Program-made: the position numbers and the translations under genes | Notes under the pieces: generated by a model | The model's input: the letters and a program-made list of their open reading frames with translations, nothing else | Told to the model about the DNA's origin: nothing | Databases searched by the model: none | In this document: positions 36,985-44,321 of the stretch, piece by piece | Numbering within the stretch: the first letter of the stretch is position 1 | How the letters are laid out: every line of letters begins with the position of its first letter | DNA from: VRUE01 sp963702175 | Lineage (GTDB): Bacteria; Actinomycetota; Thermoleophilia; Solirubrobacterales; 70-9 | Direction of reading: 5' to 3' | Length of the DNA: 64,000 nucleotides | NCBI GenBank assembly: GCA_963702175.1 | Contig: OY969721.1 | Location: 2,356,001 to 2,420,000 of the forward strand

Positions 36985-38634
36985 ATGGGACGCCTTAGCT
37001 CAATCGCGTCGAGTGTGCGCCAGTCCGTCTCGGACTCAGCGTTCGAGCTGAAAGTGCTGCGCGAGGCGGGAGTGCTTGGCCTCGAGCGCCCCAGTATCGC
37101 CGTGAAAAGGGGCGTCACCTTCGTCCGCTGGGGTGCCTCACCGGCCACCGGCGCCACCACGGCAGCGATCAGCCACCCACATGAGACGGCGGTAATCGAC
37201 GAGCGCGGCTCGCTCACCTTTGACCAGATGCACCGTCGCTCCAATGCGCTCGCCCACGCCTTCGCCAAGCTCGGCATCGGCTACGGCGACGGGGTCGGGA
37301 TCATGTGCCGCAACCACCGCGGCTTCATCGAAGCGACTCTCGCCGCCGCCAAGCTCGGCGCCAGCGCGCTCTACCTGAACACGATGTTTGCCGGCCCGCA
37401 GCTGGTTGAGGTGACGCGGCGCGAGAAGCCCAAGGCGCTCGTCTACGACGAGGAGTTCGCGGGGCTGCTGGACGGAGTCGACGAGAGCGTGGCGCGGATC
37501 GTCGGTTGGGCCGAGGGCGAGGTTGAGGAGCCGACGATCGACTCCCTAGTCGCCGCCAACGAGGACACCAACCTGAAGCCGCCGCCGGACAAGCCGCGCT
37601 TCGTCATCCTCACCTCGGGGACGACGGGCACCCCGAAGGGGGCGCAGCGCTCCAGCCCCGATGGCCTGCTGGCGCTGGCGGCGCTGATCGACAAGATCCC
37701 CTTCCGCAGCCGCGAGACGATGATGATCGCCGCGCCGCTCTTCCACTCCTGGGGCTTCTTCCACTTCGTGATGAGCCTGCCGACCGCCTCGACGATCGTC
37801 CTGCGCCGCCGCTTCGACGAGGAGGGCACGCTGCAGGCGATCCAGGAGCACCGGACGGAGGTGCTGGCGGTGGTGCCGGTGATGCTGCAGCGCATTCTGC
37901 AGCTGCCCGCCGAGACGCTTTCCTCCTACGATCTCTCCTCGCTGCGGATCACCTCGGTTTCCGGCTCGGCGCTGCCCGGCGAGCTGGCGATCGAGTGGAT
38001 GGACCGCTTCGGCGACACCGTCTACAACCTCTACGGCTCGACCGAGGTCGCCTACGCGACCGTCGCCACCCCGGAGGACCTGCGGGCGGCGCCGGGCACA
38101 GCGGGCCGGCCGCCACGGGGCACAGTCGTGCGCCTCTACGACGAGGGGGGTCGCGAGGTGCCGCGGGGCGAGGTGGGGCGGATCTTCGTCGGCAACGAGA
38201 TGTCGTTCGAGGGCTACACCGGGGGCGGCGGCAAGGAGGCGATCGACGGGCTGCTCTGCAGCGGCGACGTCGGCCACCTCGATGCCGACGGCCGCCTCTT
38301 CATCGACGGCCGCGACGACGAGATGATCGTCTCCGGCGGCGAGAACGTCTTCCCCCGCGAGGTCGAGGATCTGCTCGCCGACCACGAGGCGGTGGTCGAG
38401 GTGGCCGTGATCGGCGTCGAGGACGAGGAGTTCGGCCAGCGGCTGAAGGCCTTCGTCGCCGTCGCTGCCGGGGTGGAGATCACGGAGGACGAACTGAAGG
38501 CGCACGTCAAGACCAACCTCGCCTCCTACAAGGCGCCGCGCGAGATCGAGTTCCTCGAGGAGTTGCCCCGCAACGCCACCGGCAAGGTCCTCAAGCGCGA
38601 GCTGCGCGAGCGCGAGACCTCACGATCCGGTTAG
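36985..38634 (+). CDS. Acyl-CoA synthetase (AMP-forming)
   Basis: 549 residues. The AMP-binding signature is ILTSGTTGTPKGAQRSS; further motifs are APLFHSWGFFHFVM, NLYGSTEVAYAT, GRDDEMIVSGGENVFPREVE and the C-terminal lysine in RNATGKVLKREL. It activates a fatty or other carboxylic acid to the CoA thioester, consistent with the beta-oxidation gene at the window start though they are far apart. The TAG stop forms part of the left arm of palindromic element copy B. Confidence 0.9.
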   Translation: MGRLSSIASSVRQSVSDSAFELKVLREAGVLGLERPSIAVKRGVTFVRWGASPATGATTAAISHPHETAVIDERGSLTFDQMHRRSNALAHAFAKLGIGYGDGVGIMCRNHRGFIEATLAAAKLGASALYLNTMFAGPQLVEVTRREKPKALVYDEEFAGLLDGVDESVARIVGWAEGEVEEPTIDSLVAANEDTNLKPPPDKPRFVILTSGTTGTPKGAQRSSPDGLLALAALIDKIPFRSRETMMIAAPLFHSWGFFHFVMSLPTASTIVLRRRFDEEGTLQAIQEHRTEVLAVVPVMLQRILQLPAETLSSYDLSSLRITSVSGSALPGELAIEWMDRFGDTVYNLYGSTEVAYATVATPEDLRAAPGTAGRPPRGTVVRLYDEGGREVPRGEVGRIFVGNEMSFEGYTGGGGKEAIDGLLCSGDVGHLDADGRLFIDGRDDEMIVSGGENVFPREVEDLLADHEAVVEVAVIGVEDEEFGQRLKAFVAVAAGVEITEDELKAHVKTNLASYKAPREIEFLEELPRNATGKVLKRELRERETSRSG

Positions 38635-38745
38635 GCCTATCCCGGCAGGGATTTCACTTAACTTTTTCGGCCATCGGCTGTGACCGTCCGAGGTGCGCCG
38701 CGCCGAAAAAGTACAAGACGTTCCACCTCTGCCGGGATAGGCCCT
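38633..38745. repeat. Family 2 palindromic element, copy B
   Basis: Outer pair GGCCTATCCCGGCAG (38634-38648) matches 38729-38743 on the other strand. The inner pair ACTTTTTCGG (38661-38670) and CCGAAAAAGT (38703-38712) again encloses 32 nt. Flanking inner sequence (TTTCACTTA before, ACAAGACGTT after) is the same as in copy A. Outer arms are related to those of copy A (CCTATCCCGRCAG), with differences on one arm matched on the other. Confidence 0.85.
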
Positions 38746-38832
38746 CGACCCGCCAGTGTTCTCGCTAATTGCGAGCTTTGCTGTGTGAGAAGGGGTAGCG
38801 AGGCTTCCGAGGCCGGTAGTAGGTTGCCCCGA

Positions 38833-39702
38833 ATGGGCGAGCCAGTAGCGCAGCTGAAAGCGGTCGGAGAGGCGACCGGGCAGATCCACGAGGTGGCCGA
38901 GAAGGCGCTCGAGTGGGTCCAGGTCAGCGAGGAGCGCGCAGCCAAGGCGGAGGCCAGGGCTGAGGCGGTCCGCGGCGAGCTGAAGGAGCGGGCGATGGCG
39001 ACCGTGCGCAAGCTCGGTGAGGAAGGGCGCGAGCGTCTCGCCGGCGAGCGTCTGAAACGCCGTGAGGCCGAGGCACGGGCGACTCGCGCGGAGGCCGCTA
39101 GGGACCGGGCTGAGAAGGCTTTCGAGCAGGCACAGGAGCATGCTCAGGCCGACCGCCAGAAACTTGCCGCTGAGATGAGCAGACTTAAAGAGGAGTCCGA
39201 AGAGGCACGCGCCGAGGCCGCCCGCCAACTCGAATCAGAGGTTGGGGAACGGGCGCGGAAGGCGATCGAGGAGGCTCAGCAGGAGGCTGATCAGCGCATT
39301 GCCGCGGCAGAGCAGCGCGCGGCCGATGCCGAAGCGGTCGCCCGCGAGGCGCACGAGGTCGCGGTCCGGCTCGAGGCCGAGATCGAGGAACGGGTGATGC
39401 AAGGCACCGAGGACGTTCGCCGCGAGGCTGAGGAGCGGGTACGCAAGCTGGTCGAGAAGGTCGAGCAGGAGGCCGAGGAGAAAGCCCGCGCCCGTGCCGA
39501 GGACCAGCTCAAAGCCGAGTCGGACCGGATTCGCAGGCAGGCGGAACAGCGCGAGGAGCGCGCCCGCCAGGTCGCCGAGGACGAGATCAAGGCGAGCGCG
39601 AAAAAGGCGAAGCGGGAAGCGCAGGCGGCGGCAGAGGACACGGCGCCGTCCTGGGCGCGGCGCGAGGCCGCCACGAGCGGCAGCGGCTACCGCACCTTCT
39701 AA
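38833..39702 (+). CDS. Long coiled-coil protein
   Basis: 289 residues, almost wholly helical and built from Ala, Glu, Arg and Lys heptads from residue ~20 to ~275 (for example RREAEARATRAEAARDRAEKAFEQAQEHAQ). There is no signal peptide or membrane segment. The last ~20 residues (SWARREAATSGSGYRTF) are not helical. Such low-complexity coils give matches to many structural proteins, so no function is offered. It is 22 bp upstream of cysS. Confidence 0.72.
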   Translation: MGEPVAQLKAVGEATGQIHEVAEKALEWVQVSEERAAKAEARAEAVRGELKERAMATVRKLGEEGRERLAGERLKRREAEARATRAEAARDRAEKAFEQAQEHAQADRQKLAAEMSRLKEESEEARAEAARQLESEVGERARKAIEEAQQEADQRIAAAEQRAADAEAVAREAHEVAVRLEAEIEERVMQGTEDVRREAEERVRKLVEKVEQEAEEKARARAEDQLKAESDRIRRQAEQREERARQVAEDEIKASAKKAKREAQAAAEDTAPSWARREAATSGSGYRTF

Positions 39703-39724
39703 GTCCCGACTAGCATCCGGCCTC

Positions 39725-41170
39725 ATGCGGGAGGTACGGATCAAGGACACGCTCTGCGGTGAGCTGGCAACCCTGGACCCTGGTCGGGAGGTAGGGATCT
39801 ACGCCTGCGGGCCCACCGTCTACAGCCGCATCCACATCGGCAACGCCCGCCCGTTCGTCGTCTTCTCCCTGCTCGCGCGATTCCTGCGCTCTGAGGGCTA
39901 CGAAGCCAAGCTTGTCGTCAACGTCACCGACATCAACGACAAGATCTACGACGCGGCACGCGAGGCCGGGGAGGAGTCGCAGGCCTTCGCCGAGCGGATG
40001 ACGCGGGCTTATCTCGACGACACCGAGCGGCTGGGGTTGGGCCGGCCCGACGCGGAGCCGCTGGCCACCGAGACGATCGGGGGCATCGTGGCGCTGATCT
40101 CCGAGCTGGTCGACTCGGGGCACGCCTACGAGTCGGGAGGAGACGTCTACTTCCGCGTGCGCAGCTTCGAGGGCTACGGCAAGCTCTCCAACCGCCGCGC
40201 CGAGGACATGGACCAGGGCGAGGAGGCGGGCTCGGCGACGCTGAAGGAGGACTCGCTCGACTTCGCGCTCTGGAAGGCGCGCAAGGAGGGTGAGGACACC
40301 TCTTGGGACTCACCCTGGGGGCCGGGTCGGCCGGGCTGGCACATCGAGTGCTCGGCGATGGCCGAGGCCGAGCTGGGCGCCTCGTTCGCGATCCACGGCG
40401 GCGGCTCGGACCTCGTCTTCCCCCACCACGAGAACGAGATCGCCCAGTCCGTGGCGGCGGGTCGGCCCTTCGCTGCGCTCTGGATGCACAACGGGATGGT
40501 CGAGACGGATGCGGAGAAGATGTCGAAGTCGGAGGGCAACATCTTCCAGTTGTCCGAGGCGTTGGATCGCTATGGGCGCGAGGCGGTTGTGGCCTACCTG
40601 ATCTCGGGGCACTACAGGCAGCCGTTGGCGTTTGGGCCGGAGCAGATGGAGCAGGCCGTGGCACGCGTCGAGAGACTTCGGAACTTCTTTAGAGAGCATC
40701 CCGTTGGGGAAGAGTCGGGGGAGGACTCGTCGGAGCAACAGCATGGAGGCTCCGTCGAGCCCTCCCCCGACTCTCCGGCCGCAGCGCACCTAGAGGCATT
40801 TCGCGAGGCGCTGGCGGATGACTTCAACACGCCGCGGGCCATGGCTGAGATTTCAGAGCTGGTCGCAGACGCCAATCGCGCAGAGATTCCCGGGGCGCCA
40901 GCGGCCGTCAAGGAGATGCTCGAGCTTCTTGGGCTCGGTTCGCTTACGAGAGAGAAGGTCGTCGAGGCCATCGCGACTTTGGGGGTCAAGGTTTCCATCC
41001 AGGCAGAAGGAGAAGCGGTGCCACGCGCTGAGGTGCTGCTGGCAGAGCGTGAGAAGGCAAGGGCCACGCGCGACTTCGAGCGCGCCGACGCGATTCGCGA
41101 CGAGCTCGCGGAAATGGGCTGGGAGGTCCGTGATTCCGCCGACGGCGCCAAATTGGTGCCCAAAGGCTAG
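39725..41170 (+). CDS. cysS: Cysteinyl-tRNA synthetase
   Basis: 481 residues from ATG 39725. YACGPTVYSRIHIGNAR contains HIGN (the HIGH motif) and the first zinc cysteine; GRPGWHIECSAMAEAELG and GGSDLVFPHHENEIAQS follow, and EKMSKSEGN is the KMSKS loop. The DALR/anticodon domain follows. Between them lies a low-complexity stretch EESGEDSSEQQHGGSVEPSP at ~residues 333-352, encoded by a DNA palindrome (40711-40774). The gene lies before rlmB and sigH as in Bacillus. Confidence 0.95.
   Translation: MREVRIKDTLCGELATLDPGREVGIYACGPTVYSRIHIGNARPFVVFSLLARFLRSEGYEAKLVVNVTDINDKIYDAAREAGEESQAFAERMTRAYLDDTERLGLGRPDAEPLATETIGGIVALISELVDSGHAYESGGDVYFRVRSFEGYGKLSNRRAEDMDQGEEAGSATLKEDSLDFALWKARKEGEDTSWDSPWGPGRPGWHIECSAMAEAELGASFAIHGGGSDLVFPHHENEIAQSVAAGRPFAALWMHNGMVETDAEKMSKSEGNIFQLSEALDRYGREAVVAYLISGHYRQPLAFGPEQMEQAVARVERLRNFFREHPVGEESGEDSSEQQHGGSVEPSPDSPAAAHLEAFREALADDFNTPRAMAEISELVADANRAEIPGAPAAVKEMLELLGLGSLTREKVVEAIATLGVKVSIQAEGEAVPRAEVLLAEREKARATRDFERADAIRDELAEMGWEVRDSADGAKLVPKG
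40711..40774. repeat. Inverted repeat inside cysS
   Basis: AGAGTCGGGGGAGG (40711-40724) and its exact complement at 40761-40774 bracket 36 nt. The whole 64-bp unit is read in frame as a Ser/Glu-rich surface loop between the catalytic and anticodon domains. The arms resemble, in length and style, the outer arms of the intergenic palindromes, but share no core with them. Confidence 0.7.
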
Positions 41171-41830
41171 ATGCCTTCGCAGCTGATCTATGGGAAGCAG
41201 CCGGTTGCTGAGGCGGAGCGGGGGAGGCGGGGCGTCCACCGAGTCTGGCGAGCGCCGGAGACGCCGGCGGAGGAGTTGGAGCGGATGTGTGGGTCGCCAG
41301 ACCACCAGGGGGTTGTGGCCGAGGTCGATCCGTATCCCTACGCCGATCCTGCCCAACTGCTGCGCGTTGAGAACGCGCTGATCGTCGCTCTCGATCAGGT
41401 GCAGGACCCGCGCAACCTAGGTGCGGTATGCCGTTCGGCCGAGGCGGCTGGCGCCGCGGGCCTGGTCGTTCCCGAGCGCCGCTCGGCCGAGGTGACTGCG
41501 GTTGCCTGTAAGGCGTCAGCCGGCGCGGTCGAGCATTTGCGGGTCGCCCGCGTCCGCAACCTCGCCGACTGGCTCGCCGCAGCGAAGGAGGCCGGCTTCT
41601 GGATCTGGGGCGCCGACGCGGACGCGGAGCAGCGGCCCTGGGGCGCGGACCTGACGGGTCCGACCGTGCTCGTGCTCGGCGGTGAGGGCAAGGGGATCCG
41701 ACCCCGCGTTGCCTCGGCTTGCGACGGCCTTATCGCGTTGCCGCAGCAGGGCCGGGTGGACTCGCTCAACGTCTCGGCGGCCGCCACGGCGCTGCTCTTC
41801 GAGGCGCTCCGCCAGCGTGATTTCGCCTGA
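41171..41830 (+). CDS. rlmB: TrmH-family 23S rRNA (guanosine-2'-O-)-methyltransferase RlmB
   Basis: 219 residues, starting on the base after the cysS stop. The substrate-binding N-domain (LIYGKQPVAEAERGRRGVHRVW) is short. The SPOUT knot has VALDQVQDPRNLGAVCRSAEAAGAAGLVVPERRSA (motif 1), LVLGGEGKGIRP (motif 2) and LPQQGRVDSLNVSAAATALLFEAL (motif 3). It methylates G2251 of 23S rRNA in characterised relatives. A TGCAAC-GGCG-GTTGCA hairpin follows the stop (41837-41852). Confidence 0.93.
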   Translation: MPSQLIYGKQPVAEAERGRRGVHRVWRAPETPAEELERMCGSPDHQGVVAEVDPYPYADPAQLLRVENALIVALDQVQDPRNLGAVCRSAEAAGAAGLVVPERRSAEVTAVACKASAGAVEHLRVARVRNLADWLAAAKEAGFWIWGADADAEQRPWGADLTGPTVLVLGGEGKGIRPRVASACDGLIALPQQGRVDSLNVSAAATALLFEALRQRDFA

Positions 41831-41836
41831 AGCAAC

Positions 41837-41852
41837 TGCAACGGCGGTTGCA
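41837..41852 (+). terminator. Hairpin after rlmB
   Basis: A 6-bp stem TGCAAC/GTTGCA with a GGCG loop, seven bases after the stop. No T run follows, so it may only slow or weakly terminate read-through into sigH. Confidence 0.35.
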
Positions 41853-41869
41853 CGAACCTCAGTTCGGGG

Positions 41870-41898
41870 TTGACAGAACTCTGCGCGGGCGCAAGACT
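41870..41898 (+). promoter_or_regulatory. Candidate sigma-70-type promoter for sigH
   Basis: TTGACA (41870-41875), a 17-nt spacer and AAGACT (41893-41898). The hexamer matches the -35 consensus exactly and the spacing is ideal, while the -10 is weak. The leader to the GTG start is about 110 nt, long enough for other control; CTCAGCTTGAGTCTGAG within it has self-complementary parts. Confidence 0.45.
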
Positions 41899-42010
41899 AC
41901 CGCGCCATAAAGGGTGAACCTCAGCTTGAGTCTGAGTCTCATCCGTCATGTAGGGCGCCCCTGGGGAGGAAAGCGGCGCCACGACCCTTCATTCCAAAGG
42001 AGAAGGATCA

Positions 42011-42727
42011 GTGGCTCTATCTTCCCCCACGCAGGAATTTCGACTTCCGAGCGGGCGCATCAACGGCTCCCTCAATCCCGCGGCATCCGATACTCAGTCT
42101 CAACCTGAGCTTGATGATCATTATCTGGTCGCCCTCGCCAAGGACGGGCGAGCCGACGCCTACGACGCCATCGTCCGCCGCTACCGCGGCTTCGTGCGTC
42201 TCAAGGCTTCGTCTTACTTCCTGCTCGGTGGCGAGGCAGATGACCTGATCCAGGAAGGCCTGCTCGGCCTATACAAGGCAATCCGTGACTACCGCGCCGA
42301 TCGCGAGTCGAGCTTCCGCAACTTCGCCGAGCTCTGCATCACCCGCCAGATCATCACCGCAGTGAAGACGGCGACCCGCAACAAGCACACGCCGCTGAAC
42401 CAGTACGTCTCCTTCAGTCAGACACCGGCCGCGGCTGGAGACTCCGAAACGACGCTCGACGAGATCCTGCCCGGTCCCGCGGTCTTCGACCCGGCGAGCC
42501 AGGTGATCGCCTCCGAAGAGCTCGAGAGTCTGGTCTCCTGCCTCTCCGGCAACTCGGGCGTTCTCTCGGACCTCGAGAGTCGGGTCCTCTCCCTCTACCT
42601 CGACGGGCACTCCTACGAGGAGACCGCGGAGCGACTCGAGTGCGACACCAAGACCGTCGACAACGCCCTGCAGCGGGTCAAGCGCAAGGTCGGGGCCCAT
42701 CTCGCATCGCGCGAGGTTTTGGCCTAG
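42011..42727 (+). CDS. sigH: RNA polymerase sigma factor of the SigH (Spo0H) type
   Basis: 238 residues from GTG 42011 with a strong AAAGGAGAAGG site. Region 2 reads LVALAKDGRADAYDAIVRRYRGFVRLKASSYFLLGGEADDLIQEGLLGLYKAIRDY, with SFRNFAELCITRQIITAVKTATRNKHTPLN after it; region 4 has LSDLESRVLSLYLDGHSYEETAERLECDTKTVDNALQRVKRK. These match Bacillus SigH rather than ECF sigma factors. The gene order cysS-rlmB-sigH is also that of Bacillus. In this non-sporulating lineage it probably serves growth-phase or competence-like programmes. Confidence 0.88.
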   Translation: MALSSPTQEFRLPSGRINGSLNPAASDTQSQPELDDHYLVALAKDGRADAYDAIVRRYRGFVRLKASSYFLLGGEADDLIQEGLLGLYKAIRDYRADRESSFRNFAELCITRQIITAVKTATRNKHTPLNQYVSFSQTPAAAGDSETTLDEILPGPAVFDPASQVIASEELESLVSCLSGNSGVLSDLESRVLSLYLDGHSYEETAERLECDTKTVDNALQRVKRKVGAHLASREVLA

Positions 42728-43713
42728 GGAAGATCAGCGAGCACGTAGTCGAGCAGCGCCTGGCCGTGGTCGGAAGCGACGGCGACGTCGTCGGCGCTGA
42801 CTCGGGCGCGGTGCAGGGACTGCATGCGTAGGACGTCTCCGTCGGCGCGCCGGTTGGGGAAGATTCCGGAGTAGGAGACGCCTAGACGCTCGAGGTGGTC
42901 GGCGAGGAGCGCTGTCGCCGGATCCTCCAGCGGCAGATCGAGGTAGACCGCGTCCAACCCGACGCGGTGGAAGAGGTGATGGCGCTCTGCCGTGACGACG
43001 GTCTCCAGGTCTGTGCCGGGCGTAAGGACGGTGAGCAACGCCAGGTTGTGGTCGGTGTCGACCTCGACGTGCAGCTCGGTCCGCTCCGCCGGCGTTGCAT
43101 CGGGCGGCGGCTCGGCGAGCGTACCGCGCAGCTCGCACAGCTCCAGGGTCTGCTCGACGATTCCGCGGTGACGCTCCGGCGCGTACACAGGTCGCTCATG
43201 GCCGTCGTTCAGCTTGGTGTAGAAGAGCGCCGCCGACTGGCGCCGCGGCCGCCGCTCACCGGCGGCGTCGTTCGAGACCGAGGCGGGGATCCAGCCGAGC
43301 AGGAAGCCGGTCTCGTGCGCTCCCAGCTCGACGTTCGCCCGCTGGCTGTAGGGGTGCGCCGCGGTCGCCTCGCTGAACATGCCGGCCATCCCCTGCTCGC
43401 GCGCCCAGTCCATCAGGTGTCGCTTGGTCCGCGTGAACAGGTGCTGCCCACGCGCCGCTGGCATCGTCACCGCTTGGCCTGAGTGCCCCACCGCATCGCC
43501 GGCCCCCGCAAGGCTCATCCCCTCGTGGCAGAGCAGCGCCCCGTCGGGCGACTCGGCCACGCACGAGACGTAGGTCCCCGCCGCCAGCCGCGCTTCGACC
43601 TCTTCCGGGTCGTAAACCCAGCGCACGTCGTAGGTCTCCCCGTAAGCCACTCGGATCGCCTCACTTAGGACACGACCCTCGCCGGGTTTCAGGAATCTGA
43701 ACTGGATTTCCAT
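42724..43713 (-). CDS. GNAT-type acyltransferase-like protein
   Basis: 329 residues from ATG 43713; a GTG 18 bases upstream is possible. The first ~150 residues follow a GNAT pattern (FRFLKPGEGRVLSEAIRVAYGETYD, then SGQAVTMPAARGQHLFTRTKRHLMDWAREQGMAGMFSEATAAHPYSQRAN, where the CoA loop and the acetyltransferase helix are recognisable). The second half looks like a further alpha/beta module. Two joined GNAT folds are common, but substrate is unknown. It overlaps sigH by four bases in the convergent direction. Confidence 0.62.
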   Translation of the reverse strand: MEIQFRFLKPGEGRVLSEAIRVAYGETYDVRWVYDPEEVEARLAAGTYVSCVAESPDGALLCHEGMSLAGAGDAVGHSGQAVTMPAARGQHLFTRTKRHLMDWAREQGMAGMFSEATAAHPYSQRANVELGAHETGFLLGWIPASVSNDAAGERRPRRQSAALFYTKLNDGHERPVYAPERHRGIVEQTLELCELRGTLAEPPPDATPAERTELHVEVDTDHNLALLTVLTPGTDLETVVTAERHHLFHRVGLDAVYLDLPLEDPATALLADHLERLGVSYSGIFPNRRADGDVLRMQSLHRARVSADDVAVASDHGQALLDYVLADLP

Positions 43714-43796
43714 GCAGGAGATGACCTTCACGGTCGCAGCAACAGGTTATTGGTAGCAGCGCAAAGGGTGGAAGCTTTCTGTCTGCGAACAATCAT

Positions 43797-44249
43797 ATGC
43801 TGTTGGCCGTGGGGCCTTATCTTGCTAAGCCGGATTTGACGAGCCATCCCGTCGATGTCGGGCATCGCAGCGAGGCGGCAATTCTCTCCGAGTTGGTCCG
43901 GCGTGGGTATCGAGTGCTCCTTCCATTCGGAGTCAACCAACGCTACGACTTGGTGTTGGAAGGCGAGGACGGGCGGTTCTTTAGAGCCCAGTGCAAGACG
44001 GGTCGCCTACGCGATGGAGCCATTCAGTTCAGCTCGATCAGCACGCAGTCGAACATGAGGCAGACTGGGAGACGAGGCTACGCGGGAGAGGTGGATCTCT
44101 TCATCGTCTACTGCGCCGAGAACGAACGCGTCTATGTGATCCCCGCGGACGAGGTGCCCGGCACTGCCATGCATCTTCGGGTCGATCCTCCTCGCAACCA
44201 ACAGTGCAAGCGCGTACGCTGGGCGAAGGACTACGAGCTGCCCGCCTAG
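43797..44249 (+). CDS. PD-(D/E)XK endonuclease of the group I intron-associated type
   Basis: 150 residues from ATG 43797. The core GHRSEAAILSELVRRGYRVLLPFGVNQRYDLVLEGEDGRFFRAQCKTGRLRDG has the Glu, Asp and Gln-Cys-Lys arrangement of a PD-(D/E)XK nuclease, and closely follows the I-Ssp6803I/PDDEXK_5 pattern (LLPFGxNxRYDLV and QCKTGRLR). DLFIVYCAENERVYVIPADEV continues the fold. I-Ssp6803I is encoded in a group I intron of a tRNA gene. Here there is no intron, but the last ten bases of this gene are the first ten bases of tRNA-Thr. Codon usage is less GC-rich than in neighbours. Confidence 0.8.
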   Translation: MLLAVGPYLAKPDLTSHPVDVGHRSEAAILSELVRRGYRVLLPFGVNQRYDLVLEGEDGRFFRAQCKTGRLRDGAIQFSSISTQSNMRQTGRRGYAGEVDLFIVYCAENERVYVIPADEVPGTAMHLRVDPPRNQQCKRVRWAKDYELPA

Positions 44250-44312
44250 CTTAATTGGTAAAGCACCGCTCTTGTAAAGCGGAGAGTTCCGGTTCGATCC
44301 CGGAGGCGGGCT
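44240..44312 (+). tRNA. tRNA-Thr (anticodon UGU)
   Basis: 73 nt fold as a full cloverleaf: acceptor GCCCGCC/GGCGGGC, D-arm GCTTAATTGGTAAAGC, anticodon stem CCGCT/AGCGG with loop CTTGTAA (anticodon TGT, ACA codons), and T-arm TCCGG-TTCGATC-CCGGA, discriminator T. No CCA is encoded. No intron interrupts it. The upstream nuclease gene uses the acceptor strand for its last three codons (Pro, Ala and the TAG stop). Confidence 0.95.
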
Positions 44313-44321
44313 CTAGGCGAG

